From NCBI GenBank assembly GCA_026003895.1, contig BPIC01000007.1, forward strand, positions 145,473 through 209,472: a stretch of 64,000 nucleotides of DNA. The letters are read 5' to 3'. How positions within the stretch are numbered: the first letter of the stretch is position 1; every line of letters begins with the position of its first letter. Below are positions 53,512 to 61,857 of this stretch, one piece after another. The notes under the pieces were generated by a model. That model worked only from the letters and a program-made list of their open reading frames with translations, did not search any database and was not told the origin of the DNA. A program made the translations under genes and the position numbers. This DNA is from Dehalococcoidia bacterium. GTDB taxonomy: Bacteria > Chloroflexota > Dehalococcoidia > SpSt-223.

Positions 53512-54520
53512 GCCGCGGCTCCAGAGCGGTCGCCGGAACGATCGCACCGAGCGCCAAGTGCTCTCGGATAAACACAACGAGCCCGGCGCCGGTCACGAGG
53601 AAGTATTGGATCGCGTGGGCCAGAATCGCCACCGAAAAGCCCATCGCCGCGCCGACGCCGAACGCCGAGAGCGCGATTTTGGCGAACAACTGGAAAGTGC
53701 CGATATAGCCGGGCGCTGACGGGATCATGATGCCGAGATTGACAAACACCAGAAGAAAGAGGGCCGCCAACACTTGTTGGTCAGTCGACAAGGGCACGTC
53801 CAACGCCTCGAGGACGAAATAGTATCCCGAGGCCTCGAGCGACCACACCACGACGGAGAGCGCGACGATGGCAGCGAGATGGCGGCGGATGCGGAGTGCC
53901 TTCAGCCCATCCAAGAGGTTCAGGATGAGGCGGTCGGCGCGGGTAGCCACGCGAGCCGGCAGATGCCGGAGCACCATGCGAGCGATTTGGAGGGCGAGGC
54001 GTTCGTTCACGAGGAGGACGACGAGTCCAAAGCCGACAGTAAGGAAGATGATGGCGCTGGCGACCATCACCGCCCGGATCTCTGGCAGTTCGCCGCGGAG
54101 CGGGAAAAGCAGCAGCACCAATCCCATGAATGCGATGAGCGTTAGGCCGTCGAAGACGCGCTCGACAACGATCGTCGAAAATGCCGTCGAGCGGCTGAGG
54201 TCCGCCTTGGTGCCCACCGTGTGTGCCCGCACCAGCTCCCCCACGCGAGCCGGAAGGACGTTATTCGCGGCGAAGCCGAGGATGAGCGAACTAAACAGCG
54301 TCGGAAACGGCACTCGCTTCACCGGCGCGAGCAGCGATCCCCAACGCCGCGTCCGGACGAGATAGCCAAGCGAGACGCAAAACACGGCCGGGATGATCCA
54401 CCAGAAGCGCGCTTGGGCGAAGATCTGGCCGACCTGACCAAAGTCGACGTCGCGGATGGCGAGCCAGAGCAGGACGGCGGTGATGGCAAAGCCGGCCGCG
54501 ATCCGAAGCCGATTCTTCAA
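53489..54520 (-). CDS. LPG-synthase-type transmembrane protein (UPF0104), copy 1
   Basis: A 343-residue paralogue of the following gene, with the same hallmark G-F-A-A-N-N-V-L-P-A-R-V-G-E-L-V-R-A and T-I-V-V-E-R-V-F-D-G-L-T, then P-S-A-P-G-Y-I-G-T-F-Q. About eight membrane helices. TTG at 54520 overlaps the upstream GT2 stop as TTGA and begins directly with L-K-N-R-L-R-I-A-A-G-F-A, a basic tail and first helix, so I prefer it. Tandem duplication is likely. The pairing with a polyprenyl-phosphate sugar transferase suggests a flippase-like role, which is inference. Confidence 0.82.
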   Translation of the reverse strand: MKNRLRIAAGFAITAVLLWLAIRDVDFGQVGQIFAQARFWWIIPAVFCVSLGYLVRTRRWGSLLAPVKRVPFPTLFSSLILGFAANNVLPARVGELVRAHTVGTKADLSRSTAFSTIVVERVFDGLTLIAFMGLVLLLFPLRGELPEIRAVMVASAIIFLTVGFGLVVLLVNERLALQIARMVLRHLPARVATRADRLILNLLDGLKALRIRRHLAAIVALSVVVWSLEASGYYFVLEALDVPLSTDQQVLAALFLLVFVNLGIMIPSAPGYIGTFQLFAKIALSAFGVGAAMGFSVAILAHAIQYFLVTGAGLVVFIREHLALGAIVPATALEPRLGEPTGD

Positions 54521-55242
54521 GCGCGGCCGCCGAGAGGGGTCGAGCGGCGCAGCACGAACGGGGTGATGAGGCTGCGCAGCAGGATCTTGAGGTTGAGCTT
54601 GGACTCGCCGGCTGCCCGCTCCTGAAACCGGATCGGAATCTCGATGATGCGATAATTGCGCTGCTTGGCGCGCCAGAGCACTTCCTGGAGAATCCACGGC
54701 CCGCTGGCCGACATCGTCTCGAGTTCGAGCGCCTCGAGCGCTTCCCGCCGGAACAGCCGGTAGCCAGACGAACAGTCACGCAGCGACAGACCGAGGGTGA
54801 GCCGCAAGTACCCGTTCGCCAAGCGAGAAACGAGGCGGCGGTCTGCAGCGCGGTTCACCTCGCCGCCTCCCGGGACGTAGCGCGAGCCAACGACGATCTC
54901 GGCACCCGTTCGGTCAGCCGCCGCGACCAGCCGCGGGATGTCCGCCGGGTCATGCTGAAGGTCGGCGTCCATCTCGACGACGTACTCGACCGGAAGTTGG
55001 ACGCACCGTTTGAAGCCGTCGATCCCGGCGACGCCGCGACCGCGGGGGCCGGTTCGGTGGAGGACGAATACCCGGCCCGGGTGCTCGGCCGCAAGCTCGT
55101 CGGCGATGCGGCCGGTGCCGTCTGGCGACTGGTCGTCCGCCACGACGACGCCGGCGTCAACTGGCAGCGCCAAGATCTGCTCAATACAACGACGGATCGC
55201 GCCCGCTTCGTTATAGGTTGGAAGCATCGCGACAACGCGCAC
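54517..55242 (-). CDS. Polyprenol-phosphate mannose synthase-like GT2 glycosyltransferase
   Basis: A 241-residue soluble GT-A enzyme of the dolichol-phosphate mannose synthase (DPM1) type, which moves mannose from GDP-mannose to a polyprenyl phosphate at the inner membrane face. It shows L-P-T-Y-N-E-A-G near the N-terminus, V-A-D-D-Q-S-P-D-G-T, M-D-A-D-L-Q-H-D-P (the metal-binding Asp triad), G-S-R-Y-V-P-G-G-G and D-C-S-S-G-Y-R-L-F-R. There is no membrane anchor, as in the short DPM1 form. GTG at 55242 is used. It is translationally linked to two flippase-like genes. Confidence 0.87.
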   Translation of the reverse strand: MRVVAMLPTYNEAGAIRRCIEQILALPVDAGVVVADDQSPDGTGRIADELAAEHPGRVFVLHRTGPRGRGVAGIDGFKRCVQLPVEYVVEMDADLQHDPADIPRLVAAADRTGAEIVVGSRYVPGGGEVNRAADRRLVSRLANGYLRLTLGLSLRDCSSGYRLFRREALEALELETMSASGPWILQEVLWRAKQRNYRIIEIPIRFQERAAGESKLNLKILLRSLITPFVLRRSTPLGGRA

Positions 55243-55405
55243 GGAAGCTTGACCTCAGGGTAGCGCGGCGTTCGCCTGGCCGCATTGTAGTCGATGCCTC
55301 ATCACCCCGCCACGGTGTCGCCGAGCGCCCACGCCGAGTGGAACCGCACGCCGGGGCGATGGCGTGGAGCTGGGCCCGTCCGTGGTGCCGGACCCGGTGG
55401 ACTGC

Positions 55406-57259
55406 CTAGCGACGCAGTTCCCGGATGTTCTCCCAGAGAAGAAAAAGCGCCGCGAGGAGTGTGCCGGCGAAGGCGATCTCCCAGAAGAAGCGGTAGATCA
55501 GGTAGAGGCCAGCGATGACCGCGAGGATGACGGTAAACGACGTGACGAGCCGGGTGAGCTGTCGGCGCAGCAACGCCTCGATCAGGACGAAGGCGGTGAG
55601 CAGCCCAGCAAAGCCGAGAAGCCACCACTCGCGCGCGAACGCGATGATCAGCAACAGGACGACGACGAATAGGCCGATGCTGGCGGCCGCCCACAGCTCG
55701 ACCAGCCGGTTGACGCGCAGGCTTGCCGGACTCGCCGGTGTTGCGAGCCGGTGGAGATGGGCTCGCGGCGGGTCCAGTTCGCCGGCCGCGAGGCGATCGC
55801 GCCGCCGCCGCAAGGCTGCCAGCATGCCCTCGTTCTCTGCCTGCTCCTGCCGCAGCCCAGCGAGATCGTGGCGGAGCGCCCGCAGACGCTCATTTTCGCG
55901 GCGAAGTCGATCGGCAAGATGCGCTTGGTTTCGTATCCCGGCGATCTGGGTTCCGAGCGCTTCGACCTCGTGGTGTTTGGAGAGAATCGCGGCCGCCAAC
56001 TCGGCTTGTCGCGCCTCGAGCGTGGTGATGGTTTGCTCGGCCAAGTCCAGTGCCCGCGTTGGGGTGGGAGTGGAGTCCAGACCGGCCCACCCAACGGGGT
56101 CGTACCAAGCGTGGCGCACGGTCCCGTCTCGGTTGAACTTCGGGCCGCTCGGCGCGTTCTCGCCGCCGAGCGGATCGCGGACATAGACGCCGAACAAGCC
56201 GCGGTATTGGCTGACCCAAGCTGGGCCGGGATCGAGCACGATCGGGTGCCATGCCCGTTCCTGCCCGTACCCAACCGCGAGCCCATCACCGCGGGCGTAG
56301 TCGACGAACGGTATCGAAATTTCGCTGAGGAGCGGCAAGCTGTCGCTCTGGCGCAACGTGCGTACCCAGAACGCGCCGATCGCGCGGGCGACGCGAACGA
56401 GGGGCTGGAACAGGGTGATCGGCACTTCGGTCAAGTATTCGCCGGGCCGAAAGTACGAGGCGTGAGACCCTGCGCCGGCATAGACGACCGGATGGCCGTC
56501 GATCACCTCAAGCTGGTCGGAATCATCCCAGCGTCGACGCAAGTCGTCTCCGTGATAGTCGTGCGAGGCGTAGGCGGCCCACGCGGGACGCACCTCGCCG
56601 TCCACGGTCGCATAGCAAAAGACGGTAATCATCTCCCAATCGGCTTCGTGATCGTTTGCCCCGAAAAACCCCGAACGCCAATCGTTGAAGTAGTAGAAGA
56701 ACCAGTATTGCAGGGCGATCCAATCGCCCTGGCGAACAACCCGACCATAGTAGGAGCATCGGTCGTCGCGGCTCCGAAGCCGCCGCCCTTCGAGGACGGC
56801 CGCGGCCGCGGCGTCTCCCGGGACGCGCCCACGCAAGAGCAGGGTAAGTGAGAAAAGCGCGTCGGCAATGCGCGAAAGGTAACCGACTCGGGCGAGGCGG
56901 CTCACGTCCGGTCGAAACAGGTTGTCCGGTTCGCGCAAGCTCGGTCCGCCCGCCTTCAGCCGCTCGCGGGTCAGTTCCGCAATGGTCAACGGCTCAATAA
57001 ACTTCAGGTAGAGCCGTTCACCGGGTTCAACCTTCCACGGTTGTCCGAGAGTCTCAACGGTGACCTGACCGCGCGGGACGAGCAACTCTTCGCGACCGTC
57101 GGCGCGCTCGATCCACAGGCTGCAGGCAGCCACGTAATCATCGACGCGGGTCGGAAGGAACTCCTCGCCCCGGGTGTATTTCACGATTGGCTCGAAGCGC
57201 CGGAGCAACTCGAGGTCGCTCGCGTCGGCGTGGATCGCCGGCTCAGCCCGGCTCGTCAC
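55406..57259 (-). CDS. Vps62-like (DUF946) protein with coiled coil and C-terminal membrane helices
   Basis: A 617-residue protein. Residues about 15-400 resemble Vps62/DUF946: W-F-F-Y-Y-F-N-D-W, N-D-H-E-A-D-W-E-M (about 203-211, family pattern H-E-G-D-W-E with Gly changed to Ala) and G-S-H-A-S-Y-F. Then comes a coiled coil (about 405-485, repeated L, A, E, R heptads) and four hydrophobic segments in the last 120 residues. The function of the family in bacteria is not known. GTG at 57259 is preferred; a TTG lies four codons upstream. Its start overlaps the stop of the upstream small membrane gene. Confidence 0.72.
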   Translation of the reverse strand: MTSRAEPAIHADASDLELLRRFEPIVKYTRGEEFLPTRVDDYVAACSLWIERADGREELLVPRGQVTVETLGQPWKVEPGERLYLKFIEPLTIAELTRERLKAGGPSLREPDNLFRPDVSRLARVGYLSRIADALFSLTLLLRGRVPGDAAAAAVLEGRRLRSRDDRCSYYGRVVRQGDWIALQYWFFYYFNDWRSGFFGANDHEADWEMITVFCYATVDGEVRPAWAAYASHDYHGDDLRRRWDDSDQLEVIDGHPVVYAGAGSHASYFRPGEYLTEVPITLFQPLVRVARAIGAFWVRTLRQSDSLPLLSEISIPFVDYARGDGLAVGYGQERAWHPIVLDPGPAWVSQYRGLFGVYVRDPLGGENAPSGPKFNRDGTVRHAWYDPVGWAGLDSTPTPTRALDLAEQTITTLEARQAELAAAILSKHHEVEALGTQIAGIRNQAHLADRLRRENERLRALRHDLAGLRQEQAENEGMLAALRRRRDRLAAGELDPPRAHLHRLATPASPASLRVNRLVELWAAASIGLFVVVLLLIIAFAREWWLLGFAGLLTAFVLIEALLRRQLTRLVTSFTVILAVIAGLYLIYRFFWEIAFAGTLLAALFLLWENIRELRR

Positions 57260-57671
57260 GTCGCCACCCAATGCCGAATACTTTGCGCACCTCTTGCTGA
57301 TTCAAGCACAGTACCACGAAGACGCCGAGCGCCAAGGTTACCCAATCATCTTCGCCGAAGTACGCTTGTACGAGGGCGGTGCCCAGCAGCAAGCCTTGCA
57401 GCGCCATTCCAAGCGTCCACGCCCATGCACGAAGGCGGAATAACCCATAGGCAATGGGGAGCGCCAGCAGACCGTAGCAGGCGACGAGCGATCCGTAAAC
57501 CAGCATAATGGCAGTCTGGTCGGTCAATCCGGCGCCTAACTCGCTCAACGTCGCGAACAGGACGATGAGCCCGAGTGGCAGCAAGAGCAGCCCCTGAACT
57601 GCGTACAAACCCGCGATCCAACTGACGACCCTTGGGCGACGTGGCGACGCACTGGTGATCGTTGAATCCAC
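57243..57671 (-). CDS. Four-helix membrane protein of unknown function
   Basis: A protein of about 142 residues with four hydrophobic segments (first near V-V-S-W-I-A-G-L-Y-A-V-Q-G; last near T-L-A-L-G-V-F-V-V-L-C-L-N) and a short basic C-terminus. I do not recognise the family. The start is weak: GTG at 57671 is used, since protein-like sequence begins about there; upstream of it the open frame lies opposite the tandem hydrolase gene and is not coding. Overlaps the Vps62-like gene start, so probably co-translated. Confidence 0.6.
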   Translation of the reverse strand: MDSTITSASPRRPRVVSWIAGLYAVQGLLLLPLGLIVLFATLSELGAGLTDQTAIMLVYGSLVACYGLLALPIAYGLFRLRAWAWTLGMALQGLLLGTALVQAYFGEDDWVTLALGVFVVLCLNQQEVRKVFGIGWRRDEPG

Positions 57672-57782
57672 GTCCGGAACGTAGCCACTGCCTGCTGGGC
57701 TGTCAAGCAGTCGCGCGTCCGGCGTCGCGGCGGCGTATGCTGCAGACAGCGGGGCATCCCCGTGGGCGCGGGAGGGCGAACT

Positions 57783-59504
57783 ATGGCAACCCTGCATCAG
57801 GTGAACGTCTGGAACGAGAAAGAGCCGGGACCGGCCGGATTGGCCGCGATGCCGCCGTCCCTTCTCTGGCTGCCGGACGACTATCGGCTCGGTCAGGCCG
57901 GCGGGGCCGTCCTCTTCGCTCACCGGTGGGGCGGCTATCCCTACGACCCGCCTGCCCCGGTGCTCGGACATCGTCTCGCCGGGCGTGGCTACGCTGTGCT
58001 GAGCCTTGGCCTGCGCCGGCGAGGCGCCGAAGGCCAACTCACAACGCTGCCCGACGACGACCTGCGCGACGTAAAACTGGGCGTCGACTATCTGGCAAGC
58101 TGCGGATTCGACCAGATCGTTCTCGTCGGTCACGAGGCGGGCGCGCTCTCGGTAACCCGTTACCAAGCAAAGACTCGCGACCTCCGCGTCAGCGGCGTGG
58201 CGGTGGTCGATCCCCTGCCAGACCTTGCTAACTGGTTGCGCCAAGCGGTCGGTCCGGCGGTGTATGACCGTCAGGTCCGCCATGCCACCGTTGCCGCACG
58301 GCAGGGCTCGGGACTCGACGATCGTGCCGATCTGACGGCGATCGCGCCGGACGGCCGGCCGTTCCTCATCGACCAATATGCCAGTGCCTTCCTTGCTTGG
58401 TGGGCTCCGATCGCTGACACGCGTATCAGCCGCGCCGCCGAAGATCTTCTCGCGCCGCTCCTCATCCTTCCGGGAACGGATGCCGCGCTGGGAGAGCAGC
58501 TCGCTCGCCGCGCCCGCGCCGCCACGCTCGGGCCGCGAGCGGAGGATCCGGCGGCGGTTGCCGAGCAGCTCGCGAACTGGATGGCTGAGATCGCGCCAGT
58601 CGCTGGTGCCCCTGTCGCGGTCGAGCTCCTCCAGACGACGGTGGGTGGTGAGGTTCGTCCCGGTCTCTTCTACACGCCAACGTCTGGCACGAGGAGCGAC
58701 ACTGCCTATCTGTACATCCCGGGCATGACCGGGACTCCTCTTGGCGTCTTCGCGAAGCAGGCGACGATACTGGCGCAGGCCGGGCTGCCAACGCTCGTCG
58801 CCGGGCTGCGCCGTGCCGGACGGGGCGGCCACCGGGTCACCCCGTTCGAGCATGACCTCGAGGACATTCGTGCCTTCATCGACCTGCTGGAATCTCGAGG
58901 TCTGCGCCGAGTCATCCTGAGCGGCGGTAGTCTCGGTGCAGTTCCCTGCTCGGCCTATCAACCGACCGATCCGCGGGTGGTCGCGCTCGCGCTCTTCGCG
59001 CCGACGAATGACATGGCGCCGTGGATCCGCGAGGGTCTCGGACCCGAGCGCTACGACCAGACGGTGCAGCAAGCGCGCGATGCCGTCGCCGCGGGGAGGG
59101 GAGACGAGGCGATTATCGAGGTGACCTTTCGCCGTCCTGACCCCGATCCGTTCCACGCGTTGTTTCGCTATCCCGAAACTGCACGGGCCTGGCTTTCGCG
59201 CTGGGGGCCCGATGCGCCGACGCGCCATTTGGAACGGATCGCCGAGGTTACCGTGCCCCTCCTGCTGCTTTGTGGGACCGAGGACAACTTCAACGACCGG
59301 GAACGGATGGATGCCGTCCAAGCCGCCGCGCGGCGCGCCCCGAGCGTCGAGCAGCGCTGGTACGAGGATTGCGATCACCTCTTCGTCCGCTTCGAGCGCG
59401 CCGCCGCGCACGACCTCCTCGACTGGCTCGCTCGAAGCGGCGTCTGGCGTTCCTCGCCGGCGCCCCGCGACTCTGAGCGTTCTGGTGGACGGGGCGCCGG
59501 ATAA
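57783..59504 (+). CDS. Tandem alpha/beta-hydrolase protein with one altered nucleophile
   Basis: A 573-residue chain of two alpha/beta-hydrolase domains. The N-terminal one (about 30-270) has the elbow G-H-E-A-G at 116-120, with Glu where Ser, Asp or Cys normally sits. The C-terminal one (about 290-560) has S-G-G-S-L-G (Ser383), a likely acid in C-G-T-E-D-N-F-N-D, and His in D-C-D-H-L-F. So only the second looks like a standard serine hydrolase; the first may be non-catalytic or regulatory. ATG at 57783 has GGGAGGG upstream. Substrate unknown. No signal peptide. Convergent with the secreted glycosidase-like gene. Confidence 0.8.
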   Translation: MATLHQVNVWNEKEPGPAGLAAMPPSLLWLPDDYRLGQAGGAVLFAHRWGGYPYDPPAPVLGHRLAGRGYAVLSLGLRRRGAEGQLTTLPDDDLRDVKLGVDYLASCGFDQIVLVGHEAGALSVTRYQAKTRDLRVSGVAVVDPLPDLANWLRQAVGPAVYDRQVRHATVAARQGSGLDDRADLTAIAPDGRPFLIDQYASAFLAWWAPIADTRISRAAEDLLAPLLILPGTDAALGEQLARRARAATLGPRAEDPAAVAEQLANWMAEIAPVAGAPVAVELLQTTVGGEVRPGLFYTPTSGTRSDTAYLYIPGMTGTPLGVFAKQATILAQAGLPTLVAGLRRAGRGGHRVTPFEHDLEDIRAFIDLLESRGLRRVILSGGSLGAVPCSAYQPTDPRVVALALFAPTNDMAPWIREGLGPERYDQTVQQARDAVAAGRGDEAIIEVTFRRPDPDPFHALFRYPETARAWLSRWGPDAPTRHLERIAEVTVPLLLLCGTEDNFNDRERMDAVQAAARRAPSVEQRWYEDCDHLFVRFERAAAHDLLDWLARSGVWRSSPAPRDSERSGGRGAG

Positions 59505-59516
59505 CCTTCCGCCGAC

Positions 59517-61718
59517 CTAGGGCCGCGTGGCGTCCGTCGCCAGCGGGATGAACGTGAAGGACCGTTCATCCAGCACTGCGAACGTCCCGAAGCTTGCGAT
59601 TGCGCCGGTGCACTTCTTGGTTGTGGTATCGCAGGTGAGCGTGCCCACCTTGACCCAGGTGTCGCTCGACAAGGCCGACACGCCAGAGCCGGGAACCAGC
59701 TTGTACAGCCCGAGCGAATAACTGCCCGTCGCGTTCGCAAATTGACTGATGTCAAACGTCAAGGTCGCTGGACCGTTCAGGTCGCACGGTTCGCCGCTCG
59801 GGGTCGTGCAGCCGAGCGTGAAGGCCGCGCCAAGGCTCGGGGCGTTTCGAGGCGTCTGGTCTGGTGCGCCGCTATTGACAATGAAGATCGTTGCGCCGGC
59901 GGGAACACTTCCGGGAAGGAAGGTACCTTGAAAGGCGGGTGGAGGCGGGGGCGCGTTCGGTCCTTGGCTCGGCGGAGGTGGCGTATACTGAACGGTGCCT
60001 CCGTTCTGCCCGATTTGCGCCGCTGCTGGCTTGATTGTTGCGAAAATCGCCCGGTGCGTCGCCTTGAAGTAGGCGTAGCCGCTCTCTTGGCGGTGCGGCT
60101 GAAGGACGACCCCGATGTCGCTCGTCACGGTCAGGGTCTCACCGGGGACGATGGGAAAGCCAACTTCGCGCTCCAGCGGCGTGGCGACGTAGAGCCCGTT
60201 CACGTTGGCATATTTCCAAGCATGCGGCTCGCGCGGATAGCCGGAATCGACCCAAATCACGTGCCGTTGGAGCCCGTCGGCGCGACTGAAGGCGAGCCAC
60301 TGGAGCGAGTTGCAACGCCGCGTTTTCGTCGGATCGCCGACGCAGGGCTCACTGCCGCCAACTGGCCGAGTGCCGCCGGTCATTGTGGCCTCACCGAAAT
60401 CGTTCAGGAACGCAAAGCCACGTAGCTGGCTCGTCGCGTACTGATAGGCGAGGTACGCCTGCGTGGGTTTGCCCTGATAGACGAGGCCCCAGTCACCGGC
60501 GCTCGTCGGCTTTTCGGTGTTGAGCGCGAACCAGATGACGAGGTCCACCGGGGCGGCCAACCCGCTACCGGGCGCAGTGTGCCCCTGCAGGCTCTGGGCG
60601 AGGATAGGCGCGACGAGCAAGGCGGGATCGTCGGGAGTGAAATCGACGCAGGCCGTGTTGTTCGGCAGAGTGCAAGGGCGGGTATCTTGACCATAGGCGA
60701 GTCCGGTCTCGACGATGGCAATCGGCTTGTTGAAGAGTGCAGGGTTCGGCGACCCGACGGCGGCGTCGCGCAGCACATCGCGGAAACGCTCAATCTTGCC
60801 GAGAAAGCCGGGCGCCGAGGGCGTCTCATGATTCCAACGGTAGAACAAGTAGGAATTGAAGGCGGCGAGATCGAAGTACGGTGCGCCGCCGGCGTCGAGC
60901 ACCTGCGCGAAGAAGCGGCAGTTGAAGGGGTTCTTCGCAATATCGTCGACGGCGAGCGGGCGGCCGTGCGAGTCGAGCTTGGTCGCGTCGTAACAGCCAT
61001 CGGCGGCGAGCGCAGCAAACACGATTTTAGCGTTCGGGTCCGCAGCGTTTTTGGCATTCGTTGCCCGCTTCAGCACCTCGACGTACAAGGCTGGTCCCCA
61101 GTTCGTCGGACCCTCGCTTGGGTTGTAGGGATTCGTGGTATTGCCGAGGCAGCCGCCTCCAAGCGCTCCAATGTCGCCATCAGGCGCGGCGAGGTCCTTC
61201 AAATAGAAATCGGCCTCGTTGTAAATCTGCCAATAGACCACCGAATTCCGGGTCGCGGTGATTGTCGACCGGCTGCCATAGCGCTCCATCGCCGCGGTCA
61301 TGAAGCGCTCGAAAGCATCGAGTCCCTTCGGGGTCAATGGGCCGCAGATCGCCACCCCGGGGGTATATCCAAAGCCCGCCGGGGCGTTGGAGACGATCGG
61401 AAGCGGGGTCATGCCGGCCTTTTTGAGTTCGGCGAACACGCCATCGTAGCGCGACCAGTCGTAGTTGCCCGGAGATGTCTCGATCAGGTTCCAAGCAAAG
61501 GGCGTGCGGACAACGCGCGCCCCCGATTGGACCATGAACTGCCACGTAGGCGAGCCCGGTGACAGATTCGCGTCCCAGACGCCAAAAATGCTCTCCAGCG
61601 GCGGCGGGCCGTCCGCCGCGACGTTTGGCGCGGAGAGCACCTGCGGCCCGGAAAGAAGGAGCACGGCGGCGAGGGCGGCCAACGGCCGGCCAGACCAAGA
61701 CGATATCCTGCGAAGCAC
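59517..61718 (-). CDS. Secreted GH-A-clan glycosidase-like protein
   Basis: A 733-residue exported protein. A signal peptide (basic tail, then L-A-A-L-A-A-V-L-L-L) is cut near residue 35. Residues about 45-430 look like a (beta/alpha)8 glycosidase of clan GH-A, GH39/GH5-like: R-T-P-F-A-W-N-L-I-E, the acid/base motif Y-W-Q-I-Y-N-E-A-D (Glu168) and a nucleophile candidate I-V-E-T-G (Glu337). A Pro-rich linker (about 595-615) precedes a C-terminal beta domain with two Cys pairs. GTG at 61718 has GGAGG five bases upstream; an earlier TTG is weaker. Substrate not predictable. Confidence 0.75.
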   Translation of the reverse strand: MLRRISSWSGRPLAALAAVLLLSGPQVLSAPNVAADGPPPLESIFGVWDANLSPGSPTWQFMVQSGARVVRTPFAWNLIETSPGNYDWSRYDGVFAELKKAGMTPLPIVSNAPAGFGYTPGVAICGPLTPKGLDAFERFMTAAMERYGSRSTITATRNSVVYWQIYNEADFYLKDLAAPDGDIGALGGGCLGNTTNPYNPSEGPTNWGPALYVEVLKRATNAKNAADPNAKIVFAALAADGCYDATKLDSHGRPLAVDDIAKNPFNCRFFAQVLDAGGAPYFDLAAFNSYLFYRWNHETPSAPGFLGKIERFRDVLRDAAVGSPNPALFNKPIAIVETGLAYGQDTRPCTLPNNTACVDFTPDDPALLVAPILAQSLQGHTAPGSGLAAPVDLVIWFALNTEKPTSAGDWGLVYQGKPTQAYLAYQYATSQLRGFAFLNDFGEATMTGGTRPVGGSEPCVGDPTKTRRCNSLQWLAFSRADGLQRHVIWVDSGYPREPHAWKYANVNGLYVATPLEREVGFPIVPGETLTVTSDIGVVLQPHRQESGYAYFKATHRAIFATIKPAAAQIGQNGGTVQYTPPPPSQGPNAPPPPPAFQGTFLPGSVPAGATIFIVNSGAPDQTPRNAPSLGAAFTLGCTTPSGEPCDLNGPATLTFDISQFANATGSYSLGLYKLVPGSGVSALSSDTWVKVGTLTCDTTTKKCTGAIASFGTFAVLDERSFTFIPLATDATRP

Positions 61719-61857
61719 CTGATCCTCCGGCAAGAGTGCGCCCGCCGTGCCGTCGGGCGGGACGCAAGCGCCGCTGACGGCGTGGCTATCGGCGCTCTAT
61801 TTGGAGATTTCGGCGCATCGGAGATTCGGGTGAAGGTGGGACGGGCGGACGGTGCTC

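Noticed and set aside
57672..59411. Upstream extension of the small membrane protein to a 722-residue ORF
   Set aside because: The added part lies opposite the tandem hydrolase gene and has no protein-like features; only the last 142 residues look real.
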